A DNA stretch of 64,000 bases from Alteromonas sp. CI.11.F.A3 (GTDB taxonomy: Bacteria; Pseudomonadota; Gammaproteobacteria; Enterobacterales; Alteromonadaceae), in assembly GCF_032925565.1 (NCBI RefSeq), contig NZ_CP136708.1, forward strand, positions 2,108,001 through 2,172,000. The letters run 5' to 3'. Positions within the stretch are counted from its first letter, which is position 1; each line of letters begins with the position of its first letter. The position numbers and the translations under genes were made by a program. Below, piece by piece: positions 36,201 to 43,316 of the stretch. The notes under the pieces were generated by a model. It saw nothing but the letters and a program-made list of their open reading frames with translations. It ran no database searches and was not told where the DNA came from.

Positions 36201-37648
36201 CTATTGTCAGTAGTTTAGCGTTGCAAACGGATTCTGCAGCCGAGTATCGATTCAAAGCGGGTACCGATATAAAAACAACCAGTAACCACATACTCCATTA
36301 CTCTTCACAACGCTTCATGCGAGCATCCAGTGCCTTTTATATTTTACCTGTGCTAATGATTACTGCTGTTTTCGTATTCAGTGTGTTTTGTGCAGCCCTA
36401 TTGCTGATTAGTCGCAAGCTGTTAGGTGAGCATATCTTTGACAGCTATCGCTTGCGCCCGCCCTCTGAAGCAGAAGAAAGCGAGTATATTTGGAAGCAAT
36501 TGACGCCACAAAATTCTACACGTATGCAGGTGCAATTTATCAGTCAACTCAGCCAATCTGACTTAGAAAACGCATTTTTAGCCCACGAACATACAATTTT
36601 CGAGAATAAAGTAGGTGACATTCAAGATTGGCTCACTCGAGTGAAAGAACCCGATTTCAATAAAATAATTAAAATAGATGAACTTGAGAACACGCCAACC
36701 ATTATTTTAAAAGGGCTAAATAAAGCACTGCTTGATCATGCCGAACGGGATGCCGCATTTGAGCTTATTCAAACTCTTCAAAAACACAAGTGTCACTTGA
36801 TATTAGTATCTGAAATGTCGCCGATGCAGTTACTTAGCCACGCCGAGAGCTTCCCTGCGTTTGAAACTGAACATTTACCGAGTAAAAACGAGCTATGGCA
36901 GTGGAGCAAATTACTTCGCAGTTTTTCTATACATTATTATTGGGTGGCCAGTAAGAAAAATACCCTCACCACATCGCCTACCGCCATTTCGGTACTGGCG
37001 CATGAATCTACACATTGGCCCGATTTACTCGATGTGCAACGGGCGTTTTTAGTTTACCACCTAGAAATAAAACTAAAGCGCTCAGCAGAAAATATTGATG
37101 CAGTATTGTCGGCGCTTAATGGCGTTAATGTGACTCACCTAAAAGAGGTGCAACACGCACTTAGACTGGACGATTTCTGGTCTCCTCAGCAAATAGTTGA
37201 GTTTTTTGTTCACCATGCCCGGCCTGCTTATCGCATGCGGTGGGAGCAATGCACAACGAACGAGCGGCTTATTCTGTTACAGCTCGCTCAAGGTGCTAAG
37301 TTAAACCCAGCCAGTGCTGAAATTGTTGGGCATTTACAACGAAGAGGTCTTATTTATCGAGATTGCGGATGGCACTTGGTGAATGAGAGTTTTAGGCAGT
37401 TTGTCATGAGCGCAGAGTCTGCGAAGCACATTGAAGTATGGCTTACAGAAACACGGTCTAGTATTTGGCATAATTTGCGGCCACCATTATTAATGCTGGT
37501 GGGGCTATTATTTCTGTTAGTGATTTTTAGTGCCAATATTGCCTTCGACTCTATCATTACTACATTAGCGGCGGTACTAGGCGTGCTACCCATGCTAATT
37601 ACGAATTTGTCGAGCCTTAGAACATTGGAGATATTGCCTAAGGATTAA
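33236..37648 (+). CDS. Large multi-pass membrane protein with ATPase-like C-terminal region
   Basis: A 1470-residue orphan. An N-terminal helix (about 17-33) leads a Lys/Glu-rich extracytoplasmic stretch, then about eleven more predicted helices (near 283, 318, 660, 725, 750, 790, 830, 880, 1030 and two at the C-terminus). The region between helices 3 and 4 (about 340-655) is extracytoplasmic and looks like a double cache-type sensor. A cytoplasmic block (about 1085-1420) contains TIILKGLNKALL and CHLILVSEMSP strands like Walker B and sensor 1 of AAA/STAND ATPases. A winged-helix-like NERLILLQLAQGAKLN ... NESFRQFV segment follows. No Walker A is visible. Function unknown. It is not in an operon. 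Confidence 0.8.
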   Translation: MDVWIMHTGRHEALKRYSLLLLIAILVGSAYYFLRIQQNEIQQNHGYLRQLNEAGKSLQQSIDMLLTSVKEEFKPQETKNESGNESENRNEKVSEFKKRISSNENFKHLVIVNSITKNEVENDVSTEEPAKVEANKENGEFDAKSRIFKVHVAHNTVTVPIADLISSHLSPFPLLVISDENGEVIAEKRHSNFAKALSDLRFSNVEELLGEKENNETGAKGNLKASDSVDRQIAGLYLRVYRQPITITGLNAGGTDDSKTLYLLAFVEKKEVVLNNLKIGNNTALWIVLFLTLLVATLPILKIQYCAPTYSYTRSDVTQCILGLFILLGVATIAISDQLFFRYWLQQKTLDSAHIHKMISSDFDKELSELLLLDSRYFKRSQSEVISGCVDSGGSEKSDNATGFLNCSLINEQSVADTSAYFIENWFLLGKSGVVSRYKENRPDMIFRPHKNLHNFKKTPLNEREYYKRAWNEGMWRLDTQLVGKFHYKTTGQKVCCEQLLESTNSIPQQFFIERIRNIDDARFNSQLVFEHIDKEGENGTGEITKRISSIGTLLTSLNQRIMPKNIGYAVIDQVGKVLYHSNEERSLVENFVAENGHDLQLLTTLSNLQNIDVYQPAQLQLDYRGEEHSMVIGPLHSTIPEWALVVFYNQEEASQVNMLLVFLAVILYLILLIPLVLISRYVSSQGVWARLFHYQYDDENSTTSNANVIGGERKTYRWLALWIWTACAMQLFTIGIIDTVIPRLAFLSFTLTFMLIILQFIFVPVEVEGKKLSLKALAWRYVSTPSLLVRMPFFIPLVCFVMLSLLLLSGVFANTENSHVSHSNFESLLFPLIGIGLFLFSTYLMWMKSVREGIAVQPNKKPSTLSELSSRVPNSYIWYLAGCIYLITVVPTVILVNSVNSYMLEGQATFQNQHLLEMQQHVSLESQQYRALMYQEPLSSRQGLPAANPEIPFKTIFPALERENWVTLDKAEDYSSVLNNNTDTFINAIVSSLALQTDSAAEYRFKAGTDIKTTSNHILHYSSQRFMRASSAFYILPVLMITAVFVFSVFCAALLLISRKLLGEHIFDSYRLRPPSEAEESEYIWKQLTPQNSTRMQVQFISQLSQSDLENAFLAHEHTIFENKVGDIQDWLTRVKEPDFNKIIKIDELENTPTIILKGLNKALLDHAERDAAFELIQTLQKHKCHLILVSEMSPMQLLSHAESFPAFETEHLPSKNELWQWSKLLRSFSIHYYWVASKKNTLTTSPTAISVLAHESTHWPDLLDVQRAFLVYHLEIKLKRSAENIDAVLSALNGVNVTHLKEVQHALRLDDFWSPQQIVEFFVHHARPAYRMRWEQCTTNERLILLQLAQGAKLNPASAEIVGHLQRRGLIYRDCGWHLVNESFRQFVMSAESAKHIEVWLTETRSSIWHNLRPPLLMLVGLLFLLVIFSANIAFDSIITTLAAVLGVLPMLITNLSSLRTLEILPKD

Positions 37649-38254
37649 CAAATTAAAATAGTAAAAGAATAAAAAATCACCTATTTTTTTTGATCTCGAC
37701 ATGCACCAATATGCACCAAATCACAGCATGATTTTTATCGTATTCGGTGCACTTCAATGAATTTGTGATTTAAGCAACTTGAAAAGGAAATGATGAAAAA
37801 TAAGACCATTGCAACTCATGCTTTTATGCGCCTTTTAGCCCCAATAGTTATATAAAAGCGTGTAATAACTATAACCAGGGTGATAATAACTATGCTGCTA
37901 ATTTAGGCTATTTTCTCTTAACTTCTAAGATAATAGTCAAAACACGAGTGATGAAATTTCGGCACTAATCCCTCTTCTTGCCAGATAACGGGCGACATTC
38001 TATCGTTGCACAATGCCATGTTCCCCTATACCTAAATACCAGAGTTTCACCGCCTTATATGTGGATTCTACGAAAGCTTATGTAAGGAAGAATTAAAAAC
38101 ACAATTTAGCTATTTATGAGCAATGTACATTTTTGAGCATTGCGCGCACTAAATAAGTGCAATGAATTCAGTGGGTTACTTAAAATTCTCACTTGCATGC
38201 CCGCTTGTTACCCATTAGTCTAAAATTCGGTGTACATATAAGGCTTAGTGGCAA
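37649..38254. other. Intergenic region (606 bp) before the Tat aminotransferase
   Basis: No clear gene except a possible 21-codon frame (37790-37855). Two direct copies of ATGCACCAA lie at 37710-37728 and an inverted GGTGCA is about 35 bases on. Small hairpins occur at about 38119-38143 (GCAATG/CATTGC) and 38146-38160 (GCACT/AGTGC). The right end holds the promoter of the aminotransferase gene. Confidence 0.6.
37790..37855 (+). CDS. Possible 21-residue small ORF
   Basis: Opens with ATGATG directly after AAAGGAAA and ends in TAA. It encodes a short basic, hydrophobic-ended peptide with the C-terminus LLAPIVI. The ribosome binding site is the only support; it could be a leader peptide or chance. 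Confidence 0.25.
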   Translation: MMKNKTIATHAFMRLLAPIVI

Positions 38255-39439
38255 ATGAAACAAGAATTAAAAAATAATCCATCAGTTAACTCATCACGTC
38301 GTAAATGGTTAAAGTCAGTTGGTCTAGGTGCTGGCGCAGTTGCGCTAACAGCATGTGTAGACTCTAGCGTTAAAGAACTTAGCGCAGCAGGTATGAAAAC
38401 GGATCATTTTCCTACTGCTACCCCTAATGTGAGTGACGGCCTTGTTCGTTTATCGTCTAATGAAAACGCCTTTGGCCCTTCAGCTAAAGCCGTAGATGCC
38501 ATGCAAGGTGAATTATTCAACTTAGCACGCTACTCAGATGCTACGGTGGATGTGCTTAAAAGCAAAATTGCTGCACAAGAAGGGGTATCTGAAGATCAAA
38601 TTATTGTTACCAATGGATCTTCTCCAATCTTATTTGGTTACGCCGATTGGATTACAAAAAACGGTAATAAACTGGTAACTTCAATGGCTACTTACGAGGG
38701 TGTACCTCGTGGCGCTGAATTCATGGGCGCTGATGTAACTTATGTTCCGCTAGATGCAGATATGAATTTCGATTTAGACGCGATTGAAGCTGCTGTCACT
38801 GAAGACACTACTGCCGTGTATATCTGTAACCCTAATAACCCAACGGGCACAGTGGTAGATGCTGCTAAGCTTACCGCGTTTGCAAAGCGCGTGTCTAAAA
38901 AGGCGCAGGTATTTATCGATGAAGCTTACATCGAAATGTCAGACGCTTATCCTGCTAACGTACAATCAAAGTTAGTGGCAGAAGGGCATGATGTCGTTAT
39001 CTGCCGTACTTTCTCTAAAATTCACGCCATGGCAGGTCAGCGTTTAGGTTATGCCATTTTACCAGCGGAACAAGCTAAGAAGATGGGTGGCATGTTGCGC
39101 ATGGGTGGTGTGAACTACTTAGCATTAGTTGCGGGTATGGCCAGCATGGAAGATCATGCAAACCTAAATACCATGCGCACGCGGGTAAAGGTTGAGCGTG
39201 AGAAGCTAACAGCCGCAGCTGAATCACTTGGGCAGGCTTATGCGAAAAACCCGCAAGGCAACTTCATCTACATGGATACCGGTATGCCACATGACGAGTT
39301 TGCAAAGTTAATGAAAGCGCAAGGTATTAAAGTGGTTGGCCGCACATGGCCTGGCTACGACACATGGTCGCGAATTAGTGTAGGTATTCCTGAAGAAACT
39401 GACGCGTGCGTAAAAGCATTAAAAACAGTGTTAGCATAA
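38255..39439 (+). CDS. Tat-exported lipoprotein aminotransferase (HisC-like, fold type I)
   Basis: A 394-residue PLP enzyme of the histidinol-phosphate aminotransferase type. An N-terminal Tat signal is clear: twin Arg15-Arg16 in SRRKWLKSVG, a hydrophobic segment and a lipobox LTAC (Cys34). After it, the aminotransferase fold shows ICNPNNPTGT, the FIDEAYIE motif and the PLP lysine in RTFSKIHAMAGQRLG. Export of a folded PLP enzyme to the periplasm as a lipoprotein is unusual; the Tat pathway would carry the cofactor. The substrate is unknown, and no histidine gene is nearby. A terminator follows. Confidence 0.88.
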   Translation: MKQELKNNPSVNSSRRKWLKSVGLGAGAVALTACVDSSVKELSAAGMKTDHFPTATPNVSDGLVRLSSNENAFGPSAKAVDAMQGELFNLARYSDATVDVLKSKIAAQEGVSEDQIIVTNGSSPILFGYADWITKNGNKLVTSMATYEGVPRGAEFMGADVTYVPLDADMNFDLDAIEAAVTEDTTAVYICNPNNPTGTVVDAAKLTAFAKRVSKKAQVFIDEAYIEMSDAYPANVQSKLVAEGHDVVICRTFSKIHAMAGQRLGYAILPAEQAKKMGGMLRMGGVNYLALVAGMASMEDHANLNTMRTRVKVEREKLTAAAESLGQAYAKNPQGNFIYMDTGMPHDEFAKLMKAQGIKVVGRTWPGYDTWSRISVGIPEETDACVKALKTVLA

Positions 39440-39484
39440 TGCCGAAAGGTCTTTAAGGCCGGTAAGATATTAGAAAGACTAAAT

Positions 39485-39546
39485 GCTGGTGAATTTGTTG
39501 TTGGCTTAATTGGTTCTAACAACAGCAAAATCACCGGCTTTTTATG
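39485..39546 (+). terminator. Rho-independent terminator
   Basis: GCTGGTGA and TCACCGGC (one G-T pair) form the base of a longer imperfect stem through TTGTTGTT and AACAACAGC, followed by TTTTTA. It lies 45 bases after the Tat aminotransferase stop. Confidence 0.7.
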
Positions 39547-39628
39547 TAGCCTTGATATAGCCTAGACCGACACACATTAGCATTACATACGCTTGTTATT
39601 TATTAATAAGGTTGCGCTCAATTTGCTA

Positions 39629-39892
39629 TTAATGGTGTCGTAATGCGTCAATTAGCTCACCTTTGCTCATGGTTGAGCGACCCGAAATACCGACTTCTTT
39701 TGCTTTGTCGTACAGTTCTTGCTTCGTACGTTCTTCATACTTTTTACTTTCACCACCTTTTTTCGAGGGCGACTGCGCATCGTTGGCTTGCGCATTGGCA
39801 ATTCTGGCTGATTTTTCTTTGCTGTAGCCTTTATCCCGAAGTGCTTCATACGTGTCGTCGTTTTTAATCTGTGCAGCGTGTTGGTTGGCCAT
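39629..39892 (-). CDS. Rho N-terminal-like domain small protein
   Basis: An 87-residue basic protein. The pattern YEALRDKGYSKEKSARIANA, a Gly/Ser/Lys linker and a C-terminal YEERTKQELYDKAKEVGI ... SKGELIDALR segment is common to small proteins annotated as Rho termination factor N-terminal-like or SAP-like. They are abundant and usually stress-related; their function is not established. The start at 39892 has AAAGGAG 9 bases upstream; longer frames lack it. Confidence 0.8.
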   Translation of the reverse strand: MANQHAAQIKNDDTYEALRDKGYSKEKSARIANAQANDAQSPSKKGGESKKYEERTKQELYDKAKEVGISGRSTMSKGELIDALRHH

Positions 39893-40362
39893 GGTTATCT
39901 CCTTTACTCTTTTTCTCATCGGTAGTACCAAAAAAGTCGATAAGATTAATTTAGCCTTACTTTGTATACTTCAACTTGGCAATTTTGGTGCACTGATAGG
40001 TAAGAGGTAATAAGAGTTAATGAGCTAATGTGCGGAATAAACCCCACGTGTTCCTATGTGGCTAGTACCGATCCCTTCATCCATTTGCATACCGAGGGCA
40101 AGGATCTGCGAGGGGGCAGGCATCTTGTTGTTCAAAGGTTAGGAGTGAATAAGACGAAATCTGTTCAAACCTTTACACTTTGTTGGCAATTATCTGCTAT
40201 GCAAAAGATAGGTGAGCATAAGCATGAAGGAATAGGGAGAGTGATAAGACTTAAGGAAAAAAGGCTAACTGAGGAGGGAGATGCAAGTGTGTAAAAAACA
40301 AAAACGCCGCGTGAAAAGTGACTCACAGCGGCGTTTTAAAGACGTAGTGTTATAGCAGTAGA
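39893..40362. other. Intergenic region (470 bp)
   Basis: No convincing gene. An 88-codon plus-strand frame (40028-40294) lacks a ribosome binding site and family resemblance. A terminator at 40301-40340 ends the neighbouring leftward gene. Confidence 0.5.
40301..40340. terminator. Bidirectional terminator
   Basis: Stem AAAACGCCGC and GCGGCGTTTT with a 17-base loop. It lies 23 bases after the saccharopine-dehydrogenase-like gene on the minus strand and has A/T runs on both sides. Confidence 0.8.
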
Positions 40363-41538
40363 TTATTTCTCGACGTTAAACGTAAGCCCTGCTTTTTCAG
40401 TGAGACGAGAAATTAATTTATCGCCCAACGCAGATGCAGGTGTAAAGAATCCGCCAGAAAGTGACACATCTTTACAAAGGCAAAGGGCAGATTCTGAAAT
40501 CATTTTACTGGTTGAGCCATAACCTGGGTCTTTATCACCGGTTACCGATACCGCCAGGGTCTCGCCATTAGTTGCCTCACCAATAAACATAACATCGTAA
40601 AACCCATTTTCACGTTCTTCTTTACTTGGGCCTTCACCCGGCTTAGGGCCACCCTCACCACCTAATGACTTGTCTTGGGCAACGTGGTTCGCCATCGCTT
40701 CGCCTTTCTCGCCCGGGCCAGTAAGCATCATTTCATCATACTGGAAGGCTTTACCGTAGGCGAAGTTCGCCAAGTAGTTAGAACGGTGTACGTTCTTAGT
40801 ATTAATAGCTGCCATAATAAAAGGCGCAGCCCACGAACCTAAAGACTCGTCGTAGTATGGCTTGGTGCCATCGGGTTGTGGGTGACTTTGGTTAGCATCG
40901 GCAAGTGAGAACGGGTTAATAAGTGCAGACATGATTGATTTGTCTTTATGTGCCGCTACCATAGTCGCTTTTAAGCTGGCTGCTGTACCTCCAGAAAACG
41001 TACCCTGCATTTTTCTTACACGGCCTTTAACATATTCAATCGCTGCACCAGTTTGCTTTTTAGCGTGTTCTTGTAAAAAGTGAACGCCCAAATCGAAAGG
41101 TACAGAGTCGAAACCACACGAGAACACAATATTAGCACCAGTCTCTTTTGCTTTGGCTTCGTACTTGTTGATCATCTGGTGCATCCACGCAGGCTCACCA
41201 CATAAATCGGTGTAGCCAGTGCCGTTGTCAACGCAGGCTGAAAGTAGTTTCTCACCGTAAATTTGATAAGGCCCTACAGTGGTCAGTACGACTGAAGTAC
41301 GCTTAGTCAGCACATCTAGTGCTGCGTCGTCATCACCATCTGCAACAATACTTACTACCGCATCGCTAATGCCCAATTCGGCTTTAACATCGGCAAGCTT
41401 AGCTTCGTTGCGACCGGCAACAGCCCATTTTACGCTACTGTCGCTGCCATATTGGCGTTGAAAATACTCAGCTACCAATTTACCTGTGAAGCCTGTGGCA
41501 CCAAAAATTACAACATCAAATTCCCGTTGATCGCTCAT
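40363..41538 (-). CDS. Saccharopine dehydrogenase-like / trans-acting enoyl reductase family oxidoreductase
   Basis: A 391-residue NAD(P)-binding oxidoreductase. The Rossmann motif VIFGATGFTGKLVAEY is at the N-terminus, with VAGRN, TVGPYQIYGEKL, DLCGEPAWM and CGFDSVPFDLGV, which are typical of the family that includes mycobacterial trans-acting enoyl reductases and eukaryotic SCCPDH. A membrane-associated or lipid substrate is plausible but not shown. A single gene between a terminator and an aminotransferase on the same strand. Confidence 0.87.
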   Translation of the reverse strand: MSDQREFDVVIFGATGFTGKLVAEYFQRQYGSDSSVKWAVAGRNEAKLADVKAELGISDAVVSIVADGDDDAALDVLTKRTSVVLTTVGPYQIYGEKLLSACVDNGTGYTDLCGEPAWMHQMINKYEAKAKETGANIVFSCGFDSVPFDLGVHFLQEHAKKQTGAAIEYVKGRVRKMQGTFSGGTAASLKATMVAAHKDKSIMSALINPFSLADANQSHPQPDGTKPYYDESLGSWAAPFIMAAINTKNVHRSNYLANFAYGKAFQYDEMMLTGPGEKGEAMANHVAQDKSLGGEGGPKPGEGPSKEERENGFYDVMFIGEATNGETLAVSVTGDKDPGYGSTSKMISESALCLCKDVSLSGGFFTPASALGDKLISRLTEKAGLTFNVEK

Positions 41539-41766
41539 AAATATCGTGTCCTATTTTATTTTTCATGGAAGACTTATGTGCAACCAATATACGCAATCCA
41601 TCAACCTTAAATTATTTTTTTAGGTAATAATTGAGTATTGATTTGGGTGTGAATACAAATGAAATTCACTACCAGTATAAAATGCGCACTCTTTCTTAAA
41701 TTGATAAAGCAAAATAGATAAAGCAAAACAGTTAAATCGACATAGCTAAAAGCAAAAAAATAACGG

Positions 41767-42975
41767 CTAGCCAGTATATGTTTCAACAAATCGTTTTATC
41801 CGGGCTAAGCCTTCTTTTAACCGGCTTATCTCTGTGGCAAACGATAACCTCACATAACGGGTGGCATTGTGTTCACCAAAGTCATCACCGGGTGTTAATG
41901 CCACATATTCTTCTTCCAATAAACGGTCACAGAATTCAATGGCGGTAAGGCCAGTGGGTTCAATATTGATATACGCATAAAACGCGCCGTCTGGTGTGGC
42001 ATCAATACTCAAGCCCATGTCTGCAATGGCTTGCATCACAAACGTAGCGCGGGTGCGCAATAGTGCTTTCTTCTGTTCACATTGGGCCAGTGATTCTGGT
42101 GTAAAGCAGGCGAGCGCCGCTTGCTGAGCAAGGGTAGAAGGGCAAATAAATAAATTTTGCGCTAATCGCTCCATAACTTGTGTCATGCCTTCGGGTACCA
42201 CACACCAACCTAAACGCCATCCCGTCATACCGAAGTATTTGGAAAAGCTATTAATTACAATGGTATTGTTATGAAGGCTCTCATTCGCCAACACTGTGTT
42301 TAGTGGGGTAGGTTGTTCTGCAGTAGAAGGCGAGCCTTCACGTAAATCTAAGTTTAGGTAAATTTCATCAACAATAAGAAAACCATCGTTTTGCTTACAG
42401 GTTTCACCAATACTATATAATTCATTTTTAGCAATAGCGGTGCCGGTTGGGTTAGCGGGGCTGGCGATGAGGACGCCTTTGGTTTTACTATCCCAGTGGT
42501 GCGTTACATCGTTATGCGTTAACTGAAATTGTTGTTCGCTTGAAGTAGGCACTAATGTAACTTCGCCGCCAAAGGTGTTTAAAAATCGACGGTTACAGGG
42601 GTATGAGGGATCGCCAAGTATCACCTTATCGCCGTTTTCAACTAACGCTGCACTCACTAATAACAAAGCCGCAGATGCGCCAGCGGTAACCACAATGCGC
42701 GAAGCCGGAATATCAACGTTGTGCTGTGTTTTATAGAACTGGGCTATGGCGCTGCGAAGTTCAGGCAAGCCTAGCGCTGAAGTATACGGGTAATCAGCCT
42801 GAGACAGCGACTGCTTCATGGCTTCAACAACCGGTGTGGGCGCGCCAAAATCGGGCTCACCCAAATTTAACCGTATAACATCGTGCCCTTGATTGCTAAG
42901 CGCAGTGGCTTTTTCACCATAGGCCATGGCTAAAAAAGGAGATAGGGTGGTGGCTCGTGTAGCGTACTTCAACAT
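41767..42975 (-). CDS. Class I/II aminotransferase (aspartate aminotransferase-like)
   Basis: A 402-residue soluble PLP-dependent aminotransferase, unlike the Tat-exported one nearby. It shows NLGEPDFGAPTP, the SPANPTGT motif, the DEIYLNLD segment, the PLP lysine in NSFSKYFGMTGWRLGW and the C-terminal RLSFA motif with substrate-binding Arg. It could use aspartate, alanine or aromatic amino acids; sequence alone does not decide. A single gene with its own upstream region. Confidence 0.9.
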   Translation of the reverse strand: MLKYATRATTLSPFLAMAYGEKATALSNQGHDVIRLNLGEPDFGAPTPVVEAMKQSLSQADYPYTSALGLPELRSAIAQFYKTQHNVDIPASRIVVTAGASAALLLVSAALVENGDKVILGDPSYPCNRRFLNTFGGEVTLVPTSSEQQFQLTHNDVTHHWDSKTKGVLIASPANPTGTAIAKNELYSIGETCKQNDGFLIVDEIYLNLDLREGSPSTAEQPTPLNTVLANESLHNNTIVINSFSKYFGMTGWRLGWCVVPEGMTQVMERLAQNLFICPSTLAQQAALACFTPESLAQCEQKKALLRTRATFVMQAIADMGLSIDATPDGAFYAYINIEPTGLTAIEFCDRLLEEEYVALTPGDDFGEHNATRYVRLSFATEISRLKEGLARIKRFVETYTG

Positions 42976-43316
42976 GCTTTATTACAACGTGGGGTGACAA
43001 TGCCCAGTACTATATCAATTGTGCAAACCTAATTACCAACAAAGTCGCCATACCTAATAACAAAAGCAGGTAGCGTTAACGTGTAGTCATTATCAATAGC
43101 GGTGCTAGACGCAATCTTTAATAGCAATGCACACAAGTATTAGTTACCAATGGCTAGGCTAGCACCTCACCTATTAAAAATTCCCTTAATTCACAGTGTT
43201 TTTCGATGAATAGCCATATGCATAATCAATCACTTACGATAGGGTAGAAGAGGTATAAGTTGTGATGATATAAAAAGTAAAATACAGCGTACGCGTTATT
43301 TAAAAGGAAATCAGTC
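42976..43316. other. Intergenic region (341 bp)
   Basis: A divergent region between an aminotransferase and a metalloprotease gene. I see no RNA gene, long repeat or strong hairpin. AT-rich stretches near both ends are the likely promoters. Confidence 0.5.

Noticed and set aside
40028..40294. 88-codon plus-strand frame beginning MCGI
   Set aside because: The MCG start recalls YedK/HMCES peptidases, but the rest of that family's motifs are absent and there is no ribosome binding site. Judged a chance frame or a remnant.
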